Program-made: the position numbers and the translations under genes | Assembly (NCBI RefSeq): GCF_900156345.1 | Contig: NZ_FTPP01000003.1 | Span: 372,001-436,000 of the forward strand | Source of the DNA: Pontibacter indicus | Lineage (GTDB): Bacteria > Bacteroidota > Bacteroidia > Cytophagales > Hymenobacteraceae | Length of the DNA: 64,000 nucleotides | Direction of reading: 5' to 3' | The notes under the pieces: generated by a model | The model's database searches: none | What the model was told of the DNA's origin: nothing | The model's input: the letters and a program-made list of their open reading frames with translations, nothing else | Part shown: piece after piece, positions 41,525-49,366 of the stretch | Layout of the letters: every line of letters starts with the position of its first letter | Position numbering within the stretch: position 1 is the stretch's first letter

Positions 41525-41704
41525 GTGGACAGAAATATCTTGCTTAGGGCAATGAAGCCAAGTGATCGGGCTGGTGTCACTGCCGTTTACAAGGAAGGCT
41601 TAGCTACTGGAAACGCCACCTTCCAGCAGCAGATGATGGCTGTTGGCAACTTGCCGGACGATTCCTGCGTCCAGTGCAGGGAGGCGCGCGGTAATGTTCT
41701 TTAA
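41525..41704 (+). pseudogene. Truncated GNAT (ArsN/phosphinothricin acetyltransferase-like)
   Basis: From GTG 41525: LLRAMKPSDRAGVTAVYKEGLATGNATFQQQ matches the N-terminus of the ArsN1/phosphinothricin N-acetyltransferase group (IRxMxPxDxxxVxxIYxxGIATGNATF). After that the frame loses similarity and stops at 41704 after 59 codons, instead of ~160-170. No acetyl-CoA loop is found in the other frames nearby. It would have followed acr3 in the ars operon, where arsN often sits. Likely a decayed remnant. Confidence 0.6.
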
Positions 41705-41997
41705 ATTTCTATCCCGGGTAAGGGAACAGTGTACTGCTGCACCGTAAGGTGGGAGATGCAAACAATGGCAGCATCCCGATGTTGCTTCAGCACCCACAGG
41801 TACCGGCCTTTCTTTTTGTCGATCCGGCCGAAAACCCACCGGGGAGCCACGCTCTGGGACACCTCGCCTTCGAGGTGGCCTTCCAGTTGTTTCGCTTCCG
41901 GAAATAGGCTTATCTGCATTCCTGTGGTTGGCATGACCCGATTAAAATGCTTATGGCGGCACCAGGGGTAGCTCTCGTGTGGCTCGGTAAGCAACAT
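41701..41997 (-). CDS. Small uncharacterised protein
   Basis: 98 residues from ATG 41997 (MLLTEPHESYPWCRHKHFNRVMPTTGM). The frame runs to TTG 42027, but that overlaps a perfect -7 box, so the ATG is preferred. Mixed beta-type sequence (VAPRWVFGRIDKKKGRYLWVLKQHRDAAIVCISHLTVQQYTVPL). No family recognised. Its end overlaps the stop of the broken GNAT by four bases, suggesting that the two were brought together by rearrangement. Confidence 0.5.
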   Translation of the reverse strand: MLLTEPHESYPWCRHKHFNRVMPTTGMQISLFPEAKQLEGHLEGEVSQSVAPRWVFGRIDKKKGRYLWVLKQHRDAAIVCISHLTVQQYTVPLPGIEI

Positions 41998-42024
41998 TGC
42001 CTCATATTGGATGATCCCCTCAAA

Positions 42025-42032
42025 CAAATATA
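42025..42032 (-). promoter_or_regulatory. -7 box TATATTTG
   Basis: Exact TAnnTTTG match on the minus strand, about 28 bases ahead of ATG 41997. No TTG at the proper -33 distance. Confidence 0.45.
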
Positions 42033-42425
42033 TCGAAATTTATATATTATCACTACCCTACTCCTGACTTTCTGCAGGTAAATTCAACCGGCTCTCTCCG
42101 GTTCATGCTCACCCACCCGTCCCTGATTGCCCTGCGTCCTTTTGTTCCTTTTAAAACAGTTTGCCACGTTTCTATAGCGGCCTGTCCTGCTTAAGGTCTT
42201 AGTGGCTGCCGGGCTGTGAGCCTGTTACAGCCCGGGTAAAGCTATTTCCAGAGCGCGCGAACCTGACCCTGCGACCGAACCACTTACTCTTTTCGCGTGC
42301 CGAATTAATTGCACAGAACGACCCCGGAGAACTGGCCAGCTGATGCGACGCCACATGGCCACACTACCTGCTGACAGCCTGGAAATAAATAATTTACAGC
42401 TCTAGAAAATCAACATAACACAGCC
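42033..42425. other. Spacer without recognisable gene
   Basis: 393 bases between divergent genes. G/C-rich in the middle, A/T-rich at both ends. No open frame, hairpin or repeat that I can defend. Confidence 0.4.
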
Positions 42426-42433
42426 TATATTTG
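42426..42433 (+). promoter_or_regulatory. -7 box TATATTTG of the sensor kinase gene
   Basis: Exact TAnnTTTG followed by GCACC, 24 bases before ATG 42457. It overrides a TTG start at 42442, which would lie at the expected transcription start. Confidence 0.5.
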
Positions 42434-42456
42434 CACCCCTTTTGCATTGTCTCCTT

Positions 42457-43782
42457 ATGAACCTATACTTTTACCGTTCAGCTCCCCAAGCCAATTCGCA
42501 GGATTTCCACCAGTATTACCTTCCGCATAACATCAGGGCTGTTCGGTTGCTTTCCAGGGTGTGGCTCGTTATCGCCATCCTAGTACTGGCGAGCAACTAT
42601 GTAGTTGACTTTGGCCATCGGTTTCAGGGGGCGGCCTTCTACCAGGTGGCGTACACCCTCTTTCTAACGGCCGGGCTGAGTGTGTATCTCTTCGACCGCT
42701 GGTTAAGGACAAAGCCGGCCGAACGGGTCAGTACCTCCTACCGCTACCTGTACCTTGCCTACGCATTTGTTTTCGCCGTCACGTGCCTGCTGATGTCGGT
42801 GGCCGTCCAGGGCAGCCCCATCAACAACATGACCATGTACCTGCTGGGGCTTTCGCTCATCGCCGTGCTCTTCGTACTGGAACTGAAGGAGCTGCTACTG
42901 CTGGCGACTGCCGTGGAGCTTACGTTTGCCGGGGGCGTCATGCTGCTGGATTTGCCTGTGGAGCGCATCATCATGAACCATACCGGGTCCCTGTTCCTGA
43001 TACTCTTCTTCTACTTCATCAGCAGGCTCAACTACAGCTTTCGCTATAACCACTTTCTACAGCTGAGGCTAATCGAGCAGAAAAACGCGGAACTGGAACA
43101 GCTCAGCAAAGCCAAAACCCAAATTCTCGGGGTGGTGGCACATGACCTGCGAACCCCCTTCGCCAATATCGAAATGATGGCCTCCATGCTTATCCGCAAG
43201 CCGCTGTCACCGGAGCAGCAGGCCCGCTTTTTTGAACTCATCCTGAAGAGCTGCCAGAGCTCGAAGGGCATCATAAACGAACTGCTGGAAATGGCCCGCT
43301 ACGATCAGGAGGGAGCTTGCGCGCCGGAACCCACTAAACTCGATGAGTTCCTGGATCATCTGGAGCTGGAGTGGCAGCTTCAGTTAAAGGGCACGCGGCA
43401 GCTCCAGGTACAGAAAGACCAGGAGGAGTGCTGGGTGAACCTGGATGCGGAGAAGTTCAGGCGGGTACTGGATAACCTGCTTTCCAACGCCGTGAAGTTC
43501 ACCCAGGAACAAGGCAATATCATGGTTCGCCTGATGCGCCAGGATAGCACGATAAAACTGGAGGTTTCTGACAATGGCATCGGGATACCGGAAGCCATGC
43601 GCCCCCACTTGTTTGAACCATTCTCCAGGGCAGGTAGAAAGGGCCTCCGGGGCGAGCAGACCGTCGGGCTGGGCCTGAGCATCGCCCGTAAGCTGGTAGA
43701 AATGCATCAGGGCACGCTGGAGCTTCGACACGGACAGGAACAGGGAACGACGTTCCGTATCTCCCTGCCGGCCTTCAAGTAA
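42457..43782 (+). CDS. Membrane sensor histidine kinase
   Basis: 441 residues from ATG 42457. Five or six membrane segments (~30-190) resemble a 5TM-type sensor without a large outside loop. The HisKA domain has His229 in GVVAHDLRTPF. The HATPase part has DNLLSNAVKF (N box), VSDNGIGIP (G1), LFEPFSRAGRKGLRGEQTVGLGLSIARKLVEMHQG (F and G2). No receiver domain is fused and no response regulator is adjacent, so it is an orphan here. Confidence 0.92.
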   Translation: MNLYFYRSAPQANSQDFHQYYLPHNIRAVRLLSRVWLVIAILVLASNYVVDFGHRFQGAAFYQVAYTLFLTAGLSVYLFDRWLRTKPAERVSTSYRYLYLAYAFVFAVTCLLMSVAVQGSPINNMTMYLLGLSLIAVLFVLELKELLLLATAVELTFAGGVMLLDLPVERIIMNHTGSLFLILFFYFISRLNYSFRYNHFLQLRLIEQKNAELEQLSKAKTQILGVVAHDLRTPFANIEMMASMLIRKPLSPEQQARFFELILKSCQSSKGIINELLEMARYDQEGACAPEPTKLDEFLDHLELEWQLQLKGTRQLQVQKDQEECWVNLDAEKFRRVLDNLLSNAVKFTQEQGNIMVRLMRQDSTIKLEVSDNGIGIPEAMRPHLFEPFSRAGRKGLRGEQTVGLGLSIARKLVEMHQGTLELRHGQEQGTTFRISLPAFK

Positions 43783-43826
43783 GCGGGCGCCTCAAGAAAC
43801 TTACCTCTCAAGGTATACCAAAGCAG

Positions 43827-43868
43827 AGGGCCCAGGGCACTGACTTACCCCAGGCCCTTCCGTCTTTT
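43827..43868 (+). terminator. Possible terminator after the sensor kinase
   Basis: AGGGCC (43827-43832) and GGCCCT (43853-43858) arms followed by TCCGTCTTTT. Moderate stem and an imperfect T-run. Confidence 0.45.
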
Positions 43869-44466
43869 CCAGCCCACCGAGAGGCTTACTCCTACAACTC
43901 CCCCGGAGCCTTACTCTTGCGTTTTCAAACGATAGGTTTACCACAGGCGTATGAACTGCTTGCCCTGGTGCTCAGGTTAATTCAGGTTAAGAAAAGGTAC
44001 TTAATTGTATGTCTGCTGCGTAGCATCTGAATTGAATTTCACTCAAAAGTAAACCCAGCCTCTGACTCAGCTGTTTTTTGAAACGCATAAATGCGTATAT
44101 AAACGCAACTATACGTTTCATAAAACGGGTGTTTTGATGACAAATAGTAAAAAAGTGTCAGCAATGCGGCGGCAGAATGATTGCGAGACTGGACAAGCGC
44201 TTCTGCACTAATCAGTGCCGGGCAAATGCCCACCATGCAGATAAACGGCACAACAGCGGATAGCAGCTAAACTTAAACATCAACTCCAGCCTGCGCCGCA
44301 ACCGCATCATACTCGAGCAGACCAGTCTGTAGGTGAAAACTACCACAATAAACAGGTGCTCCAACTGGCTGGCTTCGATTTTCGCCACCATACTCACCTC
44401 TACCGCACCAAATAAGGCAACACCTACCACTTTTGCTGCTATTACGATTAGATACGTGCACTAAAA
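43869..44466. other. Spacer without a supportable gene
   Basis: About 600 bases. A loose inverted repeat GAAACG...CGTTTC with internal GCATAAATGC lies at about 44079-44121 and could be an operator. A 72-codon minus-strand frame (44212-44430) has one hydrophobic stretch, but no family match is evident. Confidence 0.4.
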
Positions 44467-44502
44467 CAAAAAAGCCCGCAAACACGTGGTTTGCAGGCTT
44501 TT
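44467..44502 (-). terminator. Terminator of the tRNA-type gene
   Basis: On the minus strand GCCTGCAAACC...GTTTGCGGGC followed by TTTTTT. It lies a few bases past the tRNA 3' remnant and is what one expects directly after a tRNA gene. Confidence 0.75.
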
Positions 44503-44508
44503 AGGTAT

Positions 44509-44555
44509 TTTGGTATCGCTACCAGCAGAGAGTGAGGGATTCGAACCTACCCCAC
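44509..44555 (-). pseudogene. tRNA 3'-end remnant (attachment-site scar)
   Basis: On the minus strand the segment reads ...GGTTCGAATCCCTC ACTCTCTGC TGG..., i.e. a T-loop (TTCGAAT), the 3' T-stem and a 3' acceptor strand. The 5' T-stem (GTAGG) no longer pairs with CCCTC and no anticodon arm follows upstream, so only the last ~25 bases of a tRNA are present. With the terminator directly downstream, it looks like the 3' fragment left at one end of a tRNA-integrated element. Native DNA would be on the left and the element on the right. Confidence 0.65.
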
Positions 44556-44853
44556 AATGCTTTTATTATCAATTACTTATAACCTTAAAATCAGCGGTCA
44601 CCCGAATTTTCCCCCTTCTGAGAATTTTAGCTTTTTTTCACTAAACAAATTTAGTGATTTAAACCTCATACATCAACTAGAGAATGTAAAATGTTAGTCC
44701 TTCTACTCTTTGAGAGTACTAAAACCATGGACTGAAGCATGCTAGAATCCAAACTTCCATAACATACTTATTTTCACTTCACTGATGTCTTTGATTTTAC
44801 TTTCTGCTAATAAGGCCACACTTTGCCCTTATATATGAATCTTTTCTTTTTGC
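44556..44853. other. A/T-rich spacer just inside the att-like scar
   Basis: About 300 bases, clearly more A/T-rich than neighbouring DNA. No integrase or excisionase frame is present in it. The hipA stop codon lies immediately to the right. Confidence 0.4.
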
Positions 44854-46122
44854 CTATCTAAAAGCAGACGCCATCAATTCCTGATCCGCCTTTGAGATAC
44901 CATACTTCGTGGCCACGCTCCTCCAGTTGGCCACAGCTTCTTTGACCTCCTGGTGTATCGCTGCCGCTTGTCTACCAGATAGGCGGTAGTATTCCGCCGT
45001 CTCCAGGGCCAGCTCCGGATCCAGCGCGTTGTCCTCCTCCGTAATATTGAGCTTGAGCCCTACTCCGGTCTCCACCGGATTTAGATCATAGGCAGGCGAT
45101 AACCTCCAACCCAGCGGTGTCAGGATGAAGCCGTGGTTGCGCAGGTGGTCATCTGTGTTGCTCACGTAAATGTTAAATAAAACGCGCCGCCAGAGCTCTT
45201 CCAGGTCTTTTTCCGGAGCGGCACCCTGCCTGGAGATGAATTCAGCCAACTCGAGGTAACTTACCCCATCTTGGTAGTCGATGCCGTCGTGATAACCCAA
45301 CAGCGTCATGGCGGACGCAAAATGAACACGCTCTCCGGTTTCAGTGCGGTCAAAGCGCCTGGTCAGGAAGGTGTGTTGCCTGGAGGCATAACGCTCTACC
45401 CTGGCCTCTGCCATGTGAATCCCCGCCGACACGGCCAGCTCCTGCACCACCATCTCCCAGGCCCCGACGTCACGGTTATCATTGCGGCTGGGGAACTTGG
45501 CAATCCACAGCCTTCCTTTCTCATCCGTTACGCCGGCTTTCGGTCTGGCTCCCCCCAGGGAGGAGCCAGGCGCGACCAGCAGGCTGAGCCATTTGAGGTA
45601 CTCCTCGTCCTGGGTGATGTCATCTTCCTCCAGCTTCTGGCTTGCGTAGGCCAACTCCCGCAAAGCCGTCCAGGGCGGGGTGGCCATCTCCCGGTTGTCA
45701 TTCAGGAACGGGCCATCGAGCGCCTGTTTAAACCGCAGTGCCCCCATGCGGTGGCCGTCGTACACCCCCAGCAGGTAGTCACTCTCTATCAGGCGTTGCT
45801 CTGTACGACCTTCTCTTCGGGCCATTGCAGCCTCTCGCCGGCGCATCAGCACCCTGCCCCACCGGTCCGGAGAGGAATCCAGAAATACACCGAAGTTATG
45901 CTTCTCCTCTCCTGCCAGGTACTGCGGTCCTGTGTAGAGCTGAAGCTCAGGATCCAGCACCTGCGCGTACGCACTGCTTAGCCAGGCCTTTTCGTACTCA
46001 AAGGAGAACACTTCCTTACCCCGAACGACGCTCGCATGCAGCGTGCCCATCCATTGGGGTCCTCCCAGTTCGGCCCAGTCAGCGTACACGTATATCGCTT
46101 TGGTTACCTTATGCTTTGCCAT
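44854..46122 (-). CDS. hipA: HipA-type toxin kinase
   Basis: 422 residues, normal length. The N-subdomain-1 region (~14-115) is followed by the kinase core: GSSLGGARPKAGV (186-198, the flexible loop and Ser that is autophosphorylated in E. coli), FLTRRFDR (252-259), catalytic Asp324 in SNTDDHLRNHGF and metal-binding Asp346 in SPAYDLNP. E. coli HipA phosphorylates glutamyl-tRNA synthetase and causes persistence. All key residues are intact. The gene follows hipB by six bases. A decayed second copy of part of this gene lies at 62157-62345. Confidence 0.93.
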   Translation of the reverse strand: MAKHKVTKAIYVYADWAELGGPQWMGTLHASVVRGKEVFSFEYEKAWLSSAYAQVLDPELQLYTGPQYLAGEEKHNFGVFLDSSPDRWGRVLMRRREAAMARREGRTEQRLIESDYLLGVYDGHRMGALRFKQALDGPFLNDNREMATPPWTALRELAYASQKLEEDDITQDEEYLKWLSLLVAPGSSLGGARPKAGVTDEKGRLWIAKFPSRNDNRDVGAWEMVVQELAVSAGIHMAEARVERYASRQHTFLTRRFDRTETGERVHFASAMTLLGYHDGIDYQDGVSYLELAEFISRQGAAPEKDLEELWRRVLFNIYVSNTDDHLRNHGFILTPLGWRLSPAYDLNPVETGVGLKLNITEEDNALDPELALETAEYYRLSGRQAAAIHQEVKEAVANWRSVATKYGISKADQELMASAFR

Positions 46123-46128
46123 CTTCGC

Positions 46129-46449
46129 TTAGGTATCGCTTGAATGCTTAGGAGCCCTTTCTCGTACCGGCAGCTCGGCATCTTGCAACTTGCGGCCGAG
46201 TTTGTCGTCCCGCCCCACTTGCGCCAGGTCTTTTTCCAGGCCCAGCACTGCCAACACTTTTAAATAATTCCCCATGGCCACGGAGGGCTCCCCTTTCTCG
46301 ATCTGGCTGAGTGTGGGCCGGGAGATGGCGGCGCGCTCGGCCACCTGCTCAGTGCTGAGCCTGCGTCGCAGTCGGGCCAGCTTAATGTTTTCCCCCAGCT
46401 CAGCCAATAGTCGCTGCCAGGATGGGTATAAAGGTCGTGATTTAGCCAT
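46129..46449 (-). CDS. hipB: HipB-type antitoxin / HTH repressor
   Basis: 106 residues from ATG 46449 (MAKSRPLYPSWQRLLAELGENIKLAR). The frame extends to 46596, but that part runs through the operator. XRE helix-turn-helix: LARLRRRLSTEQVAERAAISRPTLSQIEKGEPSVAMGNYLKVLAVLGL. It binds HipA and represses the hipBA operon. The C-terminal tail (~85-106) is charged, as in the group with a degradable tail. Confidence 0.92.
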   Translation of the reverse strand: MAKSRPLYPSWQRLLAELGENIKLARLRRRLSTEQVAERAAISRPTLSQIEKGEPSVAMGNYLKVLAVLGLEKDLAQVGRDDKLGRKLQDAELPVRERAPKHSSDT

Positions 46450-46467
46450 AATGTAAACTACAATTAA

Positions 46468-46531
46468 CAAATATACACACTTTTGTAAATCACAGCTTAC
46501 ATTATTATACAAAAAATATACATATTTTGTA
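46468..46531 (-). promoter_or_regulatory. hipBA promoter and operator region
   Basis: TATATTTG on the minus strand (46468-46475) is an exact -7 box. Beyond it are TACAAAA (46508-46514) and TTTTGTA (46525-46531), a perfect 7-bp inverted repeat, plus another TTTTGTA at 46481. They are plausible HipB binding sites. Confidence 0.6.
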
Positions 46532-46631
46532 CATATCGTACCGCCAAAGTTGTAGCAGAGCAGCTTGTCATGTTTTATGACAGAAAAATATGACAAAGCA
46601 ATGAAAGGGCAGTAAGGCCAGCACCGCGGAA

Positions 46632-46773
46632 GCCCCCAAGCTCATATTCGCGGCCGCCCTGAAGGCCTGCACCTCAGGGCATTGTCCTCGCCCACAACCA
46701 CTCCTCGGGCAACCTCAACCCCAGCCAGACGGACCTGCAGCTCACCCGGAAGATCAAGCTGCTGGTATTTAAA
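46632..46773 (+). pseudogene. radC (JAMM-type) fragment, frameshifted
   Basis: PKLIFAAALKACTSG in one frame continues, after one extra G near 46678, as GIVLAHNHSSGNLNPSQTDLQLTRKIK in the next. HNHSSG-x4-S-x2-D is the JAMM metal motif of RadC/UPF0758 proteins, which are frequent cargo of Bacteroidota plasmids and integrative elements. Both ends are missing. It is a remnant, not a functional gene. A minus-strand frame (46642-46830) over it is a shadow. Confidence 0.75.
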
Positions 46774-46917
46774 TGTTGTTCCTTCCTGTATCCTGTTGAT
46801 CTCGTAGTCTATTTTCGCTGTTACACTCATTGATTACTAATACATTACCTAATAGAAGCAAGGATAATACAAGACAGTCATTTATCAAGTATTTTGCGCA
46901 AAACACTTGACTTGCAA

Positions 46918-48174
46918 TTATTGACTTTTGAAAGTATTAGATGGCTTGTATCCATTCAAACCATAAAAAATAAGATAGGAATAGCAGCAAAGCGGAATAA
47001 TAAAGGCTATCCCCCAGGAAAAATGATCAATCAACACCCCTTGGGCATACGTCACAAATGCTCCTCCTACTATCGCGGTGGACAGTAAACCGGAAGCCCT
47101 GGTGGTGAATCTTCCAAGACCATTTACGGACAGGGAAAAAATGACGGCGAACATGATGGAGTTGCACAAGCCAACCAATACCATCGCCCAAACTGCCAGA
47201 TAGCCTGTTGAAAGAATGGAGGTCATTATCAACGCTACAGACATGGACGCCACGATCACCAGTACTCTTGAAGGCTGTAACAGCTTTAACACATAGGCAC
47301 CTATGAACCGGCCAACCAGCATGCCACCCCAGTAAAAAGACAAGTACAGATTGGCTGCATGCTCCTCGATCGAAAGTGTATCGGCGATGTAGTTCGTTAA
47401 GAAGGAGCCGATGGCCACTTCCGCCCCTACATACATAAATAGGGCGATGATGCCGTATTTGAGATGGCGGAAACTGAAAATAGATCGCTGCCCTGTCCCT
47501 TCCGCTTCTTCATTGTCTGCAGAGGCGGAAATCTGAGGCAAAGCTAAACGAAACACAATAATTCCAATTAACAGCAACCCGAGGCTGATCATCAGATAAG
47601 GCTTCACCAGGGCATCGCTTGAGGCGTTTGATTCACTTAACCGCGAGAGGATGAACTGGGCTCCAAAAATAGGCGCCACTGTCGTACCGATGGACCCAAC
47701 CCCCTGTATAAGCGTCAGGCGGGAGGCGGCTGTCTTCGGTGAACCCAACACAGTGATATAAGGATTAGCCGCGACCTGCAACAACACGATTCCCGTGGCA
47801 ACAATAAACAGGGCTGCCAGGAATAACTCATACTGGTGGAACCAGGAAGCGGGCAGGAACAGAAAAGCGCCTAATCCGGCTATCAGGAAACCGGCTACCA
47901 TGCCATTCTTATACCCGATTTTTTCCACTATTTTCCCTGAGGGGATGGAGAGTAAGCCATAGGTAAGGAAGAAATAGAACTGCACCAACGAGGATTGGGA
48001 ATAAGTAAGGGTGAAGCCCTCCTTAAAAAATGGGACCAGGGTATCGTTTAGTACGGTAATGAACCCCATCATAAAATACAGGACCGCCAAAGCTATGAGC
48101 GCAGGCAGGTAATTCTTGCTGGTTGTGGTTTCCTGGGATACCTCCAGCTGGTTTTTAACCGGTAACATGGCCAT
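46918..48174 (-). CDS. Sugar MFS transporter (FucP/GluP family)
   Basis: 418 residues, 12 membrane segments. FMMGFITVLNDTLVPFFKEGFTLTYSQSSLVQFYFFLTYGLLSIPSGKIVEKIGYKNGM and LLQVAANPYITVLG are standard for the FucP/GluP/glucose-galactose sugar/H+ symporter family. In this operon it likely brings the final monosaccharide or disaccharide across the inner membrane, possibly mannose or a related hexose. Last gene of the operon; its start is three bases from the AGE epimerase stop. Confidence 0.9.
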   Translation of the reverse strand: MAMLPVKNQLEVSQETTTSKNYLPALIALAVLYFMMGFITVLNDTLVPFFKEGFTLTYSQSSLVQFYFFLTYGLLSIPSGKIVEKIGYKNGMVAGFLIAGLGAFLFLPASWFHQYELFLAALFIVATGIVLLQVAANPYITVLGSPKTAASRLTLIQGVGSIGTTVAPIFGAQFILSRLSESNASSDALVKPYLMISLGLLLIGIIVFRLALPQISASADNEEAEGTGQRSIFSFRHLKYGIIALFMYVGAEVAIGSFLTNYIADTLSIEEHAANLYLSFYWGGMLVGRFIGAYVLKLLQPSRVLVIVASMSVALIMTSILSTGYLAVWAMVLVGLCNSIMFAVIFSLSVNGLGRFTTRASGLLSTAIVGGAFVTYAQGVLIDHFSWGIAFIIPLCCYSYLIFYGLNGYKPSNTFKSQ

Positions 48175-48177
48175 ATT

Positions 48178-49365
48178 CTACGATTTTGCTAATGAATACT
48201 CACTTTTCTCAACCCTTTCCATCGTTTTCCACAGTTGGAACAAGCCTCTGGGTACGTGAAAACAACCTTTCCACTTCCCGCCCTTCAGGGGAAGCAACAC
48301 CTCGCCCTGCCTGTTCAAGTAGCCGAACCATTCCCCATGCTCCTGATCCACAAAGTGCTCCCAGGTGTAGCGATGGAGTTTCTCAAACCACTCCCAGCAA
48401 TGCTCGTTCCCTGTGTGCAGGTACCCTTTGAGTGCTGCGATCATGGCTTCAATATGCACCCACCACAGCTTCTGATCCCACTCCAACTGCTGAGGCGGGT
48501 TTCCTTTGATGTCCAGGAAATAAAAAAGCCCCCCATGCTCCTTGTCCCAGCCAAACTCTAAGGTGGAAAGCACGATCTCCACACACTGCGCTGTCAAGGC
48601 CGTGTCATTTGTCCGCTCGGCAATATCCATGATGAACCACATGGCTTCCAAGCCGTGGCCCGGATTTACCAGTCTGCCCTCAAAAGAATCAGAAAACTTC
48701 CCATCCATGTCCACATTCTCCAGGATAATTCCCAGCTCCGGCTGATAGAAAGTCTTCATCACGGTATTCACCCCATCGGCAATGGTCTGCTCCACCAGCT
48801 GCGGATCAAGCAGATGCTCCACTTCCAACACCAGGTTACACATGATCATGGGAAGCGAGAACCCTTGCAGATCCCGGGTCCCGGGGAAGGCCTTCGAGAA
48901 TTTCCCTTTTGGATGCTGTTTCCGCTCCAGGATCTTGTGGAAGGTATCGATGGCAACTTTGGCATACGCGGCATTGTCGGTGGCTTTGCTAAGCTGAGCA
49001 AATGCCATCGTGGCAAAACAATCCGAGAATATATTATAAGCCTGCGTAAGCGGTTTTCCTTCCCTCGTCAGGGAAAAGTACCAGTCTTGCTGCTCATCCC
49101 GTCCGTTTTTCTTCAAAAACTCAGCCCCCTGCCGGGCAACATCTAACCAGGACTGCTCGCCCAACGCGTTGTAGAGCATCGAGAACGTCCATACCTGCCT
49201 GCATTGCAGCCACATGAACTTATCCGTGTCATAGACACGTCCGTCTCTGTCCAGGCATGTAAAAAATCCCCCGTTCACCGTATCTACAGAATGCTGCATC
49301 CAGAAAGGCACCACATTTTCTAAAAGATTGGACTTGTATAAGGCTGCGTAATCAATTTTAGTCAT
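48178..49365 (-). CDS. AGE family epimerase/isomerase
   Basis: 395 residues from ATG 49365 (MTKIDYAALYKSNLLE); the frame is open from 49413, but that would overlap the phosphatase gene. An (alpha/alpha)6 barrel with N-acylglucosamine 2-epimerase features: WLQCRQVWTFSMLYNAL (catalytic-site Arg), NPGHGLEAMWF (His), WWVHIEAMIAALKGY (His-Glu) and WKGCFHVPRGL (His). Likely interconverts a sugar at C2, such as mannose with fructose or N-acyl hexosamine epimers. Cytoplasmic, next to the sugar importer. Confidence 0.88.
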   Translation of the reverse strand: MTKIDYAALYKSNLLENVVPFWMQHSVDTVNGGFFTCLDRDGRVYDTDKFMWLQCRQVWTFSMLYNALGEQSWLDVARQGAEFLKKNGRDEQQDWYFSLTREGKPLTQAYNIFSDCFATMAFAQLSKATDNAAYAKVAIDTFHKILERKQHPKGKFSKAFPGTRDLQGFSLPMIMCNLVLEVEHLLDPQLVEQTIADGVNTVMKTFYQPELGIILENVDMDGKFSDSFEGRLVNPGHGLEAMWFIMDIAERTNDTALTAQCVEIVLSTLEFGWDKEHGGLFYFLDIKGNPPQQLEWDQKLWWVHIEAMIAALKGYLHTGNEHCWEWFEKLHRYTWEHFVDQEHGEWFGYLNRQGEVLLPLKGGKWKGCFHVPRGLFQLWKTMERVEKSEYSLAKS

Positions 49366-49366
49366 T

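Noticed and set aside
44212..44430. 72-codon minus-strand frame with a hydrophobic stretch
   Set aside because: No promoter, no recognisable family, and it lies in a remnant region; a membrane protein relic could not be supported.
46642..46830. 62-codon minus-strand frame (MSVTAKIDYEINRIQ...)
   Set aside because: Its second half is antisense to the radC fragment and there is no family match.
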